Source: Chrysemys picta bellii (lineage: Eukaryota; Chordata; Testudines; Emydidae). Taken from it: 64,000 bases of DNA. The DNA is taken from the NCBI RefSeq assembly GCF_011386835.1, contig NC_088792.1:221250394-221314393 (forward strand). Reading direction: 5' to 3'. The notes below the pieces were generated by a model. The model saw only the letters and a list, made by a program, of their open reading frames with translations, ran no database searches and was not told the origin of the DNA. The translations under genes were made by a program, and so were the position numbers. Below are positions 1 through 12,140 of the stretch, piece after piece; position 1 is the stretch's first letter; each line of letters opens with the position of its first letter.

Positions 1-16
1 GGCTGATTACCATGCA

Positions 17-1150
17 TCATTGCTGACCCCTGGGAGGTGTAGAAACAACAGGGTTATCCCATGTTGATGACATCACACTCAAAGCTTGATGGCTTCTTGG
101 TAGAAAGGGGGCGACCAAGTGCCTCTTGGCTTGTTCATATAATGCATTTTGGATGTGTCTGTCAGGATTTGCACCGTAGAGTTCTGCAGAACAGGAAGGA
201 AATGCTACATAGACCAGTCTGATGGCTCTCAGCTCCAGAAGACTCATTGGCAGTTCTAGGTCATCCTGCCAGCATGTTCCTTGCATTTGCATATGGTTCA
301 GGTATGCACCCCAGCCTGTCCCTGAGGAGACTGTGATAAGCCTTTGGCACAGGGTAAAGAAAGGAACCCCTTTTTGTACATTCATTGATCAAGCCACCAA
401 GTAAGCTCTCTCACAGTACCTGAGGCAGGACTAACTCTTATTCATGAGATGTTTGGACTGGGAGCATATGGACCTCACCCACATTTGTAACAATCTGGTA
501 AGCAGCATCACAAATGTATATGCCAAAATGTTACCAAGGAGTAACAGATACGTACACTCTGTCATTTGATTTCATTTTAGGTAGTTTGCCATCAACTGGA
601 GTCCAGAATCTGTCTTCTGGGACATGGGTTCTTGCTGACAGTGAACTCTATCGGCTGTGATTATGTGAGGCATGATTTCTGGTAATTCACAAGGAGTCTT
701 AGGTGACAGAGCAGCAAGAGGACATGTCTAAGGCTGCAGCAGTCTCCTGTTGGGACCTGTTTCTGATCAGCCAATCATCCAGTTACAGTATATGCAGATT
801 TCCTATCTCCTTAACTGTGCTGCCACTACTGTCAGGCATTTCGTGATTATTTTTGGTGCTGTAATACAGAGCTCTGTATTAGTAAATGATAGTCCCCATT
901 GTGCATCTTAGGTAGTGTTGGCTGGACGGATAGCTATATGGAAGTCTGCCTCCTGCAAGTTGAGAGCATGCATAGGAATACAGAATGGATCATTTGGTAT
1001 TGGCCAGTCCAGTGCCATTCCTGAGAAGACCATGGTAGCTGAGACCTATTAGGAAAGCTGGCAGGTCCTTCTGTGCTGTTGACCACTGATCTCAGAGGAG
1101 AGGGTTTGCTGCTAAAAAGAAGTGAGAACATATGACCCTGTGACAGAGAG
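17..1150 (-). pseudogene. Decayed DIRS-like retrotransposon, reverse transcriptase and RNase H region
   Basis: On the minus strand the stretch 385 to 17 is open and contains GWGAYLNHMQMQGT followed about 20 residues later by LLELRAIRLV. This is the arrangement in the RNase H domain of tyrosine-recombinase retrotransposons of the DIRS group (DASxxGWGA ... LELRA). About 380 bases upstream on the same strand, at 768-782, one frame reads LDDWL, the DIRS-type form of the RT catalytic box. Stops and frameshifts separate the blocks, so it is a pseudogene. Further upstream, to about 1600, the minus strand encodes Ser/Arg-rich peptides that would suit a gag-like N-terminus, but this is only inferred. 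No recombinase domain or split direct repeats are visible, and the element continues past the left edge. A Gypsy-type element is the main alternative. Confidence 0.6.
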
Positions 1151-4100
1151 AGGGAATAAAACTCCTTAGGGCAGTTCCAATGTATGTGATACTGGGGCCT
1201 GTACTAGTAGGTGCTCTGGCACCAATGCCTGTCCTGGTTCTCCCAGGAGCACATCGTCCACAGTAGGCCTCAACACTAAAAGATGTGACACTGGAGCAGT
1301 CTGTCTCTCTCATGGGCTGCTCCTTACTACCAGCCCTCACCGCTGTGAAGGTTTTGGTGGTTTTATTTCTAGAGACTTTACATGGTTTGTCCTTATGGAA
1401 GGACACTGACCTACTGCTGGAGTTGCTGCGTCTATACCTGGAGCACTTCCTATCAGTGCTGGACTTTGGTACCAGCGTTGTTGGTGCCAGCTTCAGTGCC
1501 AATTATGCTGGTATTTGCTTCAGTGCTGGAGGTGTCAGTCTTTTCTTCGTGCCATCTGCTCAGTGCTGATCTTCGGTGTCGCTTGCCTGCTAGATAAAGC
1601 GTTGGACAATCCTGGCTTGCCCACTAGCAGAACTCTGGAGCTTGTCTCCTCAGGGTCTGATGAGACGTTCATGAATTGTTCCAGAAGACAAAGCTTCAGA
1701 TTCATCTCAACTTCTGTGTTCTTGTGGAGAAATATCTACTCAACATATATGCGACTCCTAAACAGCAGAGATACCTGCAGTGTCTATCTTTCAGGTGAAC
1801 TAGCCCACTGAAGGATGGGCAGAGCTTGAAGTCCACAAGTTTTGACTCCGCCCTGTTAAGAAGCCCTATACAGGGGGATTGAACCATCAACATTTAATCC
1901 AGACAGGTTGATACACATTATGGCACTTATATGAATGTTGTGAAGATGGGAAGAGGGAACTGAAGGAGAGGGGGTGTCACCCCACCCCTTTGTACTCATG
2001 CAGGAGCATGAGGACACAGAGGGCATACACATGGCACGGATACAACAGTGCTATTAAAAAAACCCTCTGGTATCATTCTCATGAGGCACATGCACTGGAG
2101 TCCACACTGACGTGTTCAAAGGAAGTGTTTTTTCTTGATTTACAAAAGTGTTAGTGTCATTAGCTGATAAAATCTGAACCTCTACTAAATTTTTATATCT
2201 ATATCTATATATAATTTCATTAAACAACTTTATCAACCTAATGGATGAAAAAACTATAATAGTAATAGTAATTTCAATAGAAATTCTGAAACTTAAGGCT
2301 ATTTTTTTCTCCTTATTCCACTTTGCCCCTGTTTTTATAGTTCTATCAATTTAGCATTTAAAGACAGAAAGCATCATTCAAAAATATTTTAGCTTATTAA
2401 GCTTAACTGTCTTTGCTGATGGAACAAGTTTAATAGGAGATTTATAAGATACCATAAGCTGCACTAAGGAAGCGTAACACTTTAAACAGTGATGTATAGT
2501 TTATATATCCTTTAGCATATGTTTAAACATGGATATTAACAAGCAGCTCAATTATCCACAATCAATATTTAGTAGAAGCCAAATTCACCCCAAGGAGAGG
2601 GCTAGCACAAGGCCCATACACCACTTTTGTTCCTGTTAAGTCCTATATTGAACTGGCCCTCTTCAAAAGCATCATTTTCATCCCAGAGGAATATTCTATT
2701 TGCACTTGCAGCACTATGCTGTAGAACAGATTCACAAACCACTGATAATTTGTAGAGCATTTGCTGATGACTTGTAGTGAGCAGGATAGTCACATGATTG
2801 TGGTTTCTCTTCGTTACCATCTCTGAGAAAGATTAGATGAGTAGGTGAAGAAATGAGGACTAAAACTAGACAACACTTATCTTTTCCAAAAACATACAAC
2901 TCACTTATTGCATTAAACAGCTAAAAATGCAATCTTGTTTTCCACATAAGCCGTTTGTGTAGATACATAATGGCAAACTGACAAAAAGCTGGTCCATATG
3001 ATTCTGAGTGAGCCAAGAGATGAACTATTCCATTAATCAGTCCATGCTTTGAAAAGTTTGCAATTACTTGTTTCATATAATTGAAATATTAGTATTTCAA
3101 ATAAGTGTCACTTCCAGCCCTAACAAAACACAGAATTGGTTGGCTATTACTTGCAGAATGACAAAGGGGAAAATCATTAACCATGATAACATTTCAGTAG
3201 TCATAATTAGACTTTAAAATTTAACACCCCATTAAGATGAACAGGTAAACTCATTTCATGCTATTATTTCAATATGTCATAAGTCCAAGAAATGACAGGT
3301 ACACATGGGTTTACATTAAGTATAAAAAAAATAAAGTCAACCTCCCCTTCCATGAAACACTCAATTTTAGAAAATACAACAAATTGCAGGTAATCTTTAC
3401 ATCACAGACTTTATATTTTTATTGTTGAAACCAGGCTGAAGTAGTATTATGGTCCACCATTGTACAACTTATATTTTTCAAAGCTTTCACGGAGCCCAGA
3501 TTCAAGACACCTGCATATAAACCAACTATCATACAGATAAAAGAAAAGAAGAATGTTTGAAAGAGTATTTACCATGGCTTGAGAAATATTACACAAACAT
3601 GATGCACAAGAAATGGAGTTGGCATAAACCCAGGTATTGTGGAGATGCGTTAAGAGTCATACTTTACTCAAGATTAGGATATTACAAAGATTAAAGTGAT
3701 CACAGCTAAAAGTGCACACCTAGCCTTTTATATATGACAATCAATGCTTTTGAGCATGACTTACGGTTTGTTCATGCCGTAACTGCTGCAGCAAAAGAAT
3801 ATACAAGCGAGGTCAAGGCTAAAAATAGCAGATAGCTACATTCTTGACATTTGAAACCTCATCCTAGAGCTATGTATTTAATACAGATTGTTGGTCTCTA
3901 CAAGAATAGGAGAATGCACAGTCAAGTCTTTCTGTTTAAAAAAAATAAGGATATGGGCCTAGTATACTAAGGGTCTGATTCTTCAAATACCAAATAAAAT
4001 GCTTCAGTAAGACTCTATGGTAGTAGGCAATAAGCTTGCAATGTGGATAGCTCTTAGCTTGAGGCACATGGCAAATCCTATCTGGTGTTTATCTTAAAGG
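1151..4100. other. AT-rich sequence, no gene recognised
   Basis: The first 450 bases may belong to the gag-like end of the retrotransposon to the left. From about 1900 the DNA is AT-rich, with short homopolymers and a small TATATC run near 2195-2215. No ORF here has a recognisable family motif. Confidence 0.5.
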
Positions 4101-4109
4101 CTTAGAGCC

Positions 4110-4730
4110 TGGCGGCATAGTAAGCCCCGTGCAGGGGCTCAGGGCTGCGGAGCAGGCAGGGAGAGGTTCCTCTCCCCCAGCACGGACTTGCCGCGGCTGG
4201 GGGGAGAGGCACCCCTCCTGCCAGCCCCAGAATGGACATGCCGTGGCCAGGGGGAGGAGCCCCCTCTCTCAGCTCGGCCCAGGCCCGCCAGAGCTGCCAG
4301 GGAGAGGAGCCCCTCCCTCAGCCCAGCCCCACCAGAGCTGCCATGGCCAGGGAGAGGCGCCTCTCCCTCGGCCCTGAGCTGCTGCAGCGAGAGAGGGTTG
4401 GAGTCCTCTCTCCCCATCGCAGCCCCAGGGCAGCCTGCACCCCAAACCGCTCTTCCCCAGCCCAACCCCAGAGCCCTCACCCCCCACCCCTCTGCCCCAG
4501 CCCTGAGCCCTATCCTGTACCCCAAACCCCTCATCCCAGGCCCCACCCCAGAGCCCTCACCCCTCCCCCACACTGCAACCCTCTACCCCAGCCCTGAGCC
4601 TCCTCCCACACTCCGAACCCTTCGGCCCAACCCCCACCACATGAATTTTGTTTTGTGCACCAATATGGAGGTGATGTGTCACACAACAAAATTCATTCCA
4701 CACATGGACGTAAAAAATTAGAGGGAACAC
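4110..4730. repeat. GC-rich interspersed repeat with terminal foldback
   Basis: An abrupt C/G-rich block made of loosely repeated words such as CCCCAGCCCTGAGCC and AGCTGCCAGGG sits in AT-rich DNA. Near its right end the 12-mer ATGAATTTTGTT (4641-4652) is mirrored by AACAAAATTCAT (4685-4696), forming a hairpin with a 32-base loop. The Pro/Ala/Gly-rich ORFs across it on both strands come from base composition. It resembles a repeat class I remember from turtle genomes, but I cannot name the family. Confidence 0.6.
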
Positions 4731-5852
4731 TGATCAAGTCCCATTAAAATAGCTCTGGCTCCCCTGCAAATCCAACCCCCTTTTCTAAGAAAGGTGCTTA
4801 TTGTCTAATTCACATTAAAAAGGGCTTCACCCCAAACCTCCCCTCAATTTTCTCAAACTTGGGCTCAAGAATCTGCGCTTTCATAAATATATTTCTTAAC
4901 CTTAGGTTGAAAAGCAAACTAGACAAAAGGGAACCAAAGTAAGTAAATGCAGTGATTTCTAAGCAAATATGCACATAGCCTGAAATAATAACCAGGTGGG
5001 AAATAGTACATTTATTTAAATGAGATGTTCAACTCATCAGCTTAGCAGTGAGAATTTAAAGATCAGCCCCATTTCCATTGCTAGCCAACACATGCAAGGA
5101 AAGTGACAGATGATCTTATTATGAAGATATGCACAATCAACTGAGTTGCATCTCATTTTGACAGAGCATGGGAAAATATAAGCACTTATTTCTTCTCTCC
5201 ACACTTAAAAGAGGAAACCACAGAAATAACTGGTAAACTACTTAAAGGGACATTTAGAAAGTGACACATCAACTGTAATGAAGTCAAATTTCAAGAAGTG
5301 GTTCAAGTAGCCTCAGTTACAACACCTGCTCCTCCACTTCCACTTTTAAATTTATTTTCTCTCTCTTCCTGCTGTGCAAAAGCCCCACACAAACATAAGG
5401 AAACATTCACTATACAAAGGAGCAAAACTGACTACTGAAAGCACTGTCAAATGGACAGACTAAATGTTATTAGCAAGTAAAACAAAATGTATTTCTTATA
5501 ACCTCAAAAGACAGAAGTGCTATTTTTGAATTGATTCTGTCACTTTAAATCACACTTTTTGGAGGATAACTAGTGACTTCCACCAAGTAAGGGGTTGAAG
5601 GTTTTAGGCATAAGAGTTAGGATCAAAACATCAAAAAAACCAATCTGCTGTGTGCACAAATGATTAAATATGTACATGCAAACTATTTAAGCACAAATGG
5701 CTTTTTGCACATGTGCACAGTATCATGTTCATGCACAAGTAATTACATACACAGAATTGTGCATACACAAATGGATGCTAAGGTAGGACTCTTAAATTTG
5801 GCCCTCAGATTCATTCAGATGTAATTCTAAAATGGATTATGACTTCATAACT
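4731..5852. other. AT-rich sequence without recognised features
   Basis: No coding motif is seen. The part near 5650-5775 repeats words related to GCACAAATG and TGTGCACA, perhaps an old simple or interspersed repeat. Confidence 0.5.
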
Positions 5853-6052
5853 CAGGGATCGGCAACCTTTGGCATGCGACCCGCCAGGGTAAGCACCCTG
5901 GCGGGCTGGGCCATTTTGTTTACCTGCCGCGTCTGCAGGTTCGGCCGATCTCAGCTCCCACTGGCCGCGTTTCGCCGCTCCAGGCCAATGGGGGCTGCAG
6001 GAAGCAGCACGAGCCGAAGGATGTGCTGGCCGCTGCTTCCCGCCGCAAGTCT
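5853..6052 (+). mobile_element. hAT-type MITE, left part only
   Basis: It begins CAGGGATCGGCAACCTTTGG and follows the complete copy at 36715-37043 for about 200 bases (GCGGGC, TTTACCTGCCGCGTC and GCTGCTTCCC blocks are shared). It stops without the right terminal repeat where Harbinger-like sequence begins, so the right part was lost at that junction. Confidence 0.75.
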
Positions 6053-8190
6053 CAGCAGCCCAGCTCTGCCAAGCCTGATGCCTCTGGTAAGTACTCATTC
6101 TGCAGAGGGGGGCCTGTGGAAAAGTTAGTTTATGCACACCAGGATGTCCCATGAATCCTCCATAGAGATCTCTAGGAAACTTTCCTGGAGGTAATCAGCA
6201 ATCTTTTGCCAAAGGTTTCTTGGGAAGGCTGCTTTCTTTCCACATGGTAGGAAACTTTGCCACACCATTCAGCAATTACTTCAGCAGGCACCATAGCAGC
6301 ACTGCTTCTGGTCTGCAGCCACATGCATGCAAGAGCTGGATCCTTGCAGCTTCAGTTAACCTCAGGAGTGAGATTCCAGCTGCAGTCACTCCCACCAGTG
6401 GAAAACGGTGTCAGTATCCAGTACAGGAGTCCTATGCACTGGCACTAATACCCCATGGCTTTCCCCACCTTGTCCCAACTTAGCTTTTCCCCCGGGCCAT
6501 ACTCACCATGGCTGGGGCTACCACCACACTGTGTGAGTGCCAGGGGAAGTGAGAAAGATATTACTTGTTTGGATCAAGGATATAAATTCCCTGACAACAC
6601 ATTTGTCTATGGTTTCTGCCCTAAAAAAAAGATGATAATGCTGCTGAGGTGGCAAACAGACATGTTGCGGTCCCAGGCTGAACACATCCCCCTCACATTC
6701 CTCGTTTCCTCAAGGATCTCAGCAGTACCCCAGGCACTCCACCTCGTGGGACAATTTGCAGAATGACAGCTGGACGTACACCCAGCTCCAAGATCCTCAT
6801 TGGCAATTGTGCTTATGAATTTCCTGTTCCTTCCCCTTTAAAGATACTTTTCTCCATATGTATGAAGTTCAGGTTACCAACACATAATTGTGATTGCATG
6901 GGTGTGAAATAAAACTGAACTTATGGAAAGTGAATGAATATTTATTATTATCCAACATATGGTGACTAGTGTTAATATTCAGAGACAGTACCAGTAGGTG
7001 CATTTGCAGTGTCACAGCAGCGCACACACAGTAATCATTACAAGGTTGCTACCATGGTGCCAAAAAAAAGACACACCGGCCTGGCTAAACAAACACAAAT
7101 TACTGTGGCCCATTGTTAAAATGCTCCTTCAAAGCCTCCCTGATCCAAATAGCTCCCATTGGGCCCCTCTTACAATTCTAATATCTGGCCATTCAAAAGC
7201 AGCAGACAGCCACTCCACCTCCACACTCTACCCCGGGGAAAACTTTGATTCATATATATTATGAAGGGCACAGCTGGCAGCTATAATCATGTTTTCTGTA
7301 CAGGCCTGTGTTCCTAGAGATGTGTGCGTCATGCACCTTCCCTGACAAGCCTATGTTGATGTCGGTGAAACGACCCGAGTGATCCAAGAAAGTTTGCAAT
7401 ACCGTAGAAAATAAGCCCTTTCTGTTTATGTACTCCATCACTACGTGGTCTGGGGCCAAAATGGGGATATACGTGCCATCTATCGCCCCACTGCAGTTAG
7501 GGAATCCCATTGCTTCAAAACCATCCACTATTTCACACAAATTGCCCAGAGTTACAGTCGTTCATAGCAGGAGGTAATTAATGGCCCTGCACACTTGCAT
7601 CACAGTAACCTCCAGGGTGGTTTTCTCCACTCCAAACTGATTCCTGACTTGATTGGTAGCAGTCTGGCATTGCCAGCTTCCCTACAGTGATTGCCATTTG
7701 CTTCTCCACAGTTAGTGCTGCTCTCATTTTGGTGTCCCTGTGTCATAGGGCTGGGGTGAGCTCCACACACAGTTTCAGGAAGGTGGCTTTGTGCAACCAA
7801 AAGTTCTGCAGCCAATGCTCATTATCCCATAATGATGCAATCCCACCACTCAGTGCTTGTTTTGAGCCCAGAACCAACAGTCCACAGAATGCTCTAGGAA
7901 GCCTATGGAATGATGAAACGGAGAAAGAATGCATGATGGGACACTGTGCCTGCCCCCATGAGGCATTGCAAACCCTTTCCAGTACGCACTGCAGCAGATG
8001 GTGGCCAATTGCACAGTGGGATAGCTACCTACGGTGCACTGCTCTCCATGTCTATGCAAGAGCTGCTAATGTGGACATGCTCCGCCAACACAAGAGTTGT
8101 AGTATGGACATGCACTAGCTGTTTAATTAGAGTGGTGGCTGTAAGTCGTTGTAACTTAAGTCGACTTAATTTTGTAGTGTAGTATTCCCC
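6053..8190. mobile_element. Decayed PIF/Harbinger element, left end truncated
   Basis: The left part is colinear with 33420-34400, for example ATAGAGATCTCTAGGAAAC, CCAAAGGTTTCTTGGGA and GGAGTGAGAT-like blocks, which there belong to the Myb-gene side of a Harbinger element. The right part carries the HARBI1-like nuclease pseudogene on the opposite strand. The far right end (about 8140-8185) has GTCGACTTAATTTTGTAGTG, matching the inner part of the terminal repeat in the MITE at 56662. A DNA-binding gene and a nuclease facing each other is normal for this superfamily. The region around 6850-7250 shows no clear coding remnant. Confidence 0.7.
7262..7934 (-). pseudogene. HARBI1-like Harbinger transposase (nuclease) pseudogene
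   Basis: PIF/Harbinger nucleases cut and paste the element using a DDE active site. Reading leftward from 7934, one frame gives WDNEHWLQNFWLHKATFLKL and ends at a stop near 7743. Further blocks (VEKQMAITVGKLAMPD) follow in another frame, and the frame 7540-7262 contains FPNCSGAIDGTYIPILAP, YINRKGLFS and GLSGKVHDAHI. AIDGT holds the first catalytic Asp and VHDA the second. The part with the catalytic Glu is missing, because the frame ends soon after YRKHDY. At least one stop and one frameshift break the gene, so it cannot encode an active enzyme. Family assignment is firm; the exact ends are approximate. Confidence 0.85.
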
Positions 8191-8341
8191 AAGAACTGAT
8201 GGCAAGTGGTACATTTATTGCACCCGAAAGGACTGTACTTCTACAGATTTTTGCACAATTACATATGATGGCACATCATTTATCAAATGGTACATTATAT
8301 ACTGCCCTTAAAATTTCATGATTACTGGATCTGGATCTATA

Positions 8342-8480
8342 ATTAATTCATAGATTCACACGTTATAAAGAGAAATGACCATTTAGGTCATCTTATCCGT
8401 CCCCCTGCCAATGCCAGATTTTCCGTACAGTATGTACTCCAGTGCTCTACTTATTACCACTTTCTGGCTATTCACCCCAG
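8342..8480 (-). mobile_element. CR1 LINE 3' end fragment
   Basis: TTCATAGATTCACACG, then GACCATTTAGGTCATCTTATC, resembles the complement of a CR1 3' untranslated end (ATAGAATC...GGGACC...GATCATCTAGTC...). Only the tail is present, as expected from 5' truncation in target-primed insertion. Confidence 0.6.
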
Positions 8481-8789
8481 CAAGATTTTTCAAGTTGGCT
8501 TTACTTGCCATTAGATTCATGCTGTCTGATCACTGCTGATGCCAACTACAGCTATTCATTAAAAGCTATCATCAGGGAAAAGGCATTCTTTCACTGAAAT
8601 ATATTTATATAGCCACGTTGTTTATTCATGAGTTTAATAAAAATATGTATTTTAAAATTAGGCAAAGTATAACTGCTATAGATAGAATAAATGAAAGCAA
8701 AGTATTTAAGATTTGGATATTATTTTAAAAGACATCCATGTCATATAGAAAAATCGTTGTGACATGAAACCAGCTACTTCTTAAGACAC

Positions 8790-9700
8790 TTGGTGCAGGA
8801 CAAAATGTTTCAACTAGGGAGGCAGCTAAATTTTTACACAATGTTTCTGTCATTGCCAAGTGTGTGGTTCCTGTATGCTTTACATATTTTAGATGCTGAT
8901 TGTAAAAACAAACACTCGTTGCCACATATTAACTGTAAAAGCAACTTGCTCAGAAAACCGGCCAACCCAACCTGGAGTGCAAGTGACTGGACACTTAGAA
9001 CATCAGCCCTCTGCTATTCAACAGTAGAGTACTCTGCTCCTGTCTGGTGTCGCTCAGCTCACATGAGACTCATCTCATACAAAGCTACGCACATTGTTAC
9101 TGGGACTTTACATGCAAATCCATTGCCATGGCTGCCAATACTTAGGGCTTGTCTACACTGGGACTTTATAGCACTGGAACTTTCTCGCTCGGGGCATGAA
9201 AAAACACTCCCCTGAGCGCTGCAAGTTTCAGCGCTGTAAAGTGCAATGTAGATAGTGCACCAGCACTGGGCGCCACGCTCCCAGTGCTGGAAGCTATTTC
9301 CGTCGCGGAGGTGATTTTTTTTACAGCACTGGGAGAGCTCTCTCCCAGTGCTGGTGCTGCGACTACACAGCCACCGCAGCAGCGCTTTAACGTTGCTAGT
9401 GAAGACGTGCCCTTAGTATCATAGCACTACCCCATATCTGCTATGAGGGAGCCTCCTCATGCTCCTGGCCAAGACCTGTGAAAACAGTGTCTTCCCTCTG
9501 TATTCAGACCTCTTCGACCACTTGCCAGTCTGTCTGTCTTTTAGATGCCCTTTATGATCACATATGCCACCACAGGACATGATGGTGGAATCTGCTTGGT
9601 ATAACAAATAGTCAACGACAACAGTCATTAATATCACTCTCGTCACCGACCCAACCGTCTGCCCACCAGGTTTTCACATGCCAAGGCACCTGTGATCATC
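8790..9700 (+). pseudogene. Jockey-like LINE reverse transcriptase C-terminus, decayed
   Basis: The plus strand reads NLLRKPANPTWSASDWTLRT, then SALCYSTVEYSAPVWCRSAH and PLPWLPIL. This matches the motif order after the RT fingers/palm in jockey-group non-LTR retrotransposons (RKLAGTTWGA...TLRTSALALVYSTAEYCAPVW...LPVLSNI). After the MITE at 9145-9412 the frame resumes with IALPHICYEGASS, which suits the following IAPPHLRREGA-type block. Stops and frameshifts lie in the second half. No endonuclease or catalytic FADD box is seen. It is on the opposite strand to the young CR1 and clearly a different LINE family. Confidence 0.7.
9145..9412. mobile_element. Harbinger-type MITE with TTA duplication
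   Basis: The ends are GGGCTTGTCTACACT and, read inward from the right, GGGCACGTCTTCACT. Both sides carry TTA (9142-9144 and 9413-9415), the 3-bp target of PIF/Harbinger elements. The interior is rich in CAGCACTGGGAG-type inverted words. There is no coding capacity. It lies inside the jockey-like LINE remnant and so is younger than it. Confidence 0.88.
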
Positions 9701-10366
9701 CCTGAACCACTTTAGGACAGGGTAATTGTGTGGACAATCTCTTCAAATGGAGTTTCTCGAATGACCTGCGCTGTAGATGCAGCCAACTTCAAACATCCTT
9801 GACAAGTGCCTGCTGGCTTATTTAGATGATGGGCAACTGGCTCTTTACCTGGATGATGATGATGCTATCAAATGGTTGTGCACACTGCGCATATGCTAAG
9901 AGAATTAAAATTGTCTACACCTTTATTTTTAACAGTTGTTGATACTGCTAAATGGACTTACTCTGTTACAGCTACCTTTTCCCCTAACATTCCTCATGTT
10001 TTGTTGCTTTAAATTATCACTTTTTCATTTTAAAAATGGCATTATAAGTTTAGCAAACTCAATGTTAGAGTAACTATAAATGCATAATTAAAACAAGTTT
10101 GCCTTTGTCTTTTATGGAATTAGTTTTATGGTTTTAAACTGATAGTCTGAATCCCACTACCTCACTTAGGGCTGGTCAATCAATCAGAGGTGTGAAGTTA
10201 ATGCATATTAAACATCCATGTGGATGCTCTCATTCAGAAGTAAAGTGGCCACTTCACTTCTGAATCAGTGTGTCCACACAGGGATTTAGCAGGCATTAAC
10301 TTCTGCACATTTACCTTCCACCCCTTTACTACCATGGAACCGCAGCAGCAAAAGTCACAGACATGT
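9701..10366. other. AT-rich unique-looking sequence with an old repeat trace
   Basis: No gene is seen. 10165-10320 contains ATTCAGAAGTAAAGTGGCCA and its near complement TGGCCACTTCACTTCTGAAT, a foldback of about 20 bases that probably marks an old MITE. Confidence 0.45.
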
Positions 10367-11711
10367 TGTGATGGGTTAGATCCCCCTTCTGGTATGCCAC
10401 CTTATGTACTGGGATTTCACTGAGTCCATCTGCTCCACTAGCCTGGGCTCCCTCTCCCTGTTTTGCTGAATCATGCTCTCTGGCAGCACACACACAGGTA
10501 GGGAGCACCAGCTGTAGAATCACACAGAGTCTGCAAACAGCTCTCTATGAGACTGTTTAGCTAGGAAATTGCCCAGCATTCTAGTGCCGCTTCCCTGTGG
10601 AAAGTACACCCAAGATAATATTGTCTCGCGCTGTATAGAAAGATCTGCACAGCACAAGCTCATAAAAATTTGCCCTCTCCCTCAATGTGAAGAGAGATAT
10701 GCACTGCTTCTTGCCCCCCCCCCCTCAAGATATGGATTGAACAAACTGGGTTATGTTATAAACAAGAAATAAGTTTATTAACTACAAAAGACAGATTTTA
10801 AGTGATGGCAAACAGAACAAAGCAGATTACTAAGCAAATAAAACAAAGCATACAAACTAAGCTTGGTTCACTAAAGAAACAGATAACAAAATGTAATTTC
10901 TCACCCTAAATGTTTAATTAGGCAGGATGCAGAGTTTCTGTTGCTCAGAATTCCAGTTACTTCTCTTTACAGACTAGACTTCTCTGTCTCAGTCTGGACT
11001 CAGCCCTTGCCTTTCCCACCGCTTGGTTCCTTTTTCTCTTCAGGTACTTTCAGCAGTCTTTCTTCTTGGGCAGGAAGGCAAATGGAGAAGAGGCCTGTTT
11101 GCCTTACTCCCCAGCCTTAAATAAGATTTACACAAGGCAGGAATCTTTTGTTTCCCAATCTTGACCTCCCACTCCTTTTAGTGGAAAATTACTAGAAGTC
11201 CAAGATAGTGTTTAGTACCAGGTGACAGGACCACCTGACCTAGTAGTGTCATAGCTATTTCCCAGGACACCTCTCAGGAAGGAGAGAGATCAGTATCTTT
11301 AAAGTCTTGTTTCTTCCTAATGGCCTATCAAAGCTGATGGCCTATTGTCTGGTGGGTGTCTCCCAAATACACACACAGTCGTAATTGTTACATAGTCAAT
11401 ATTCATAACTTTAGAGACAGAAATGATACAGGCCAACTGGAGTAACAGATTTATTCCTGTCAAAAGGTCCCTATTCTAGAACTCCACCCAGCTATACACA
11501 GGAATGCAGCCTGGGTTTCCATGGTGACACCTGATGTCACCTCTAGATTATTTTAGGGCTGTAGGGACTTGTTTTTATTAAAAGCTGATTTGAGAAAACA
11601 TCAAAGACTACTGTCTGCACACACAATTTTGCATAATCTGTAGTTTGGGTTAATCTTCAAGGGTTTAACATAACTCCTTGGGATGTTATTTGCATACATG
11701 TTGCAATCACA
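10367..11711 (-). repeat. LTR-like interspersed repeat
   Basis: The block starts TGTGATGGG and ends AATCACA, a short TG...CA inverted terminus, and is bordered by ATGT on both sides (10363-10366 and 11712-11715). Its middle (ATAAACAAGAAATAAG, TTTAAGTGATGGCAAAC, GCAAATAAAACAAAGCAT) matches in order the middle of the repeat at 27087-28239, so the two are related families. Minus orientation is suggested by the complement of an AATAAA-type signal in the middle. No gag, pol or env segment is present, so it is best read as a solo LTR. Confidence 0.6.
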
Positions 11712-12029
11712 ATGTATAAATGATACACTGCAGTCATTTTCTAGAGACTGCTTCCCAATTTATCTCCGGGAAGCATGAAAACCCTAAAGTAATATTTACC
11801 TCTATGTTTAAAACCTGTTTGATCTAGACTTTGGCAACATAATAATCAAGCTTTCTTTTATAACAACCCTATAGTCCTGAGACACTATATAATTAAAAGA
11901 TATTTTTATCCCTTAGAGTATGTTTCTGTGTTGAAAATAAAACAAGGATTAAATTCCAATACCCTCACCAGGGCTAGAAGCTATCAGCTTCTATGTGGAT
12001 ACACATCCAATTTTGGCAAACTGGTGTCC

Positions 12030-12140
12030 ATAGGTACTGGAATTAGGGGTGCTGGGGGTGTGGCATTATATACAGGGTTTCCATTTTGTACAGGGTTTAC
12101 AGTTTGGTTCAATAGCTCTTAGTACCCCCACTGTAACAAT
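12030..12140. repeat. Short interspersed repeat (unclassified)
   Basis: TACTGGAATTAGGGGTGCTG followed by ATACAGGGTTT, TTTACAGTTTGGTTCAATAG and AGTACCCCCACTGT resembles a common turtle MITE I know by sight but cannot name. Ends and duplication were not resolved. Confidence 0.4.

Noticed and set aside
4129..4721. Overlapping ORFs of 80-177 codons
   Set aside because: They come from the GC-rich interspersed repeat, lack any domain and are open in opposite strands over the same bases.
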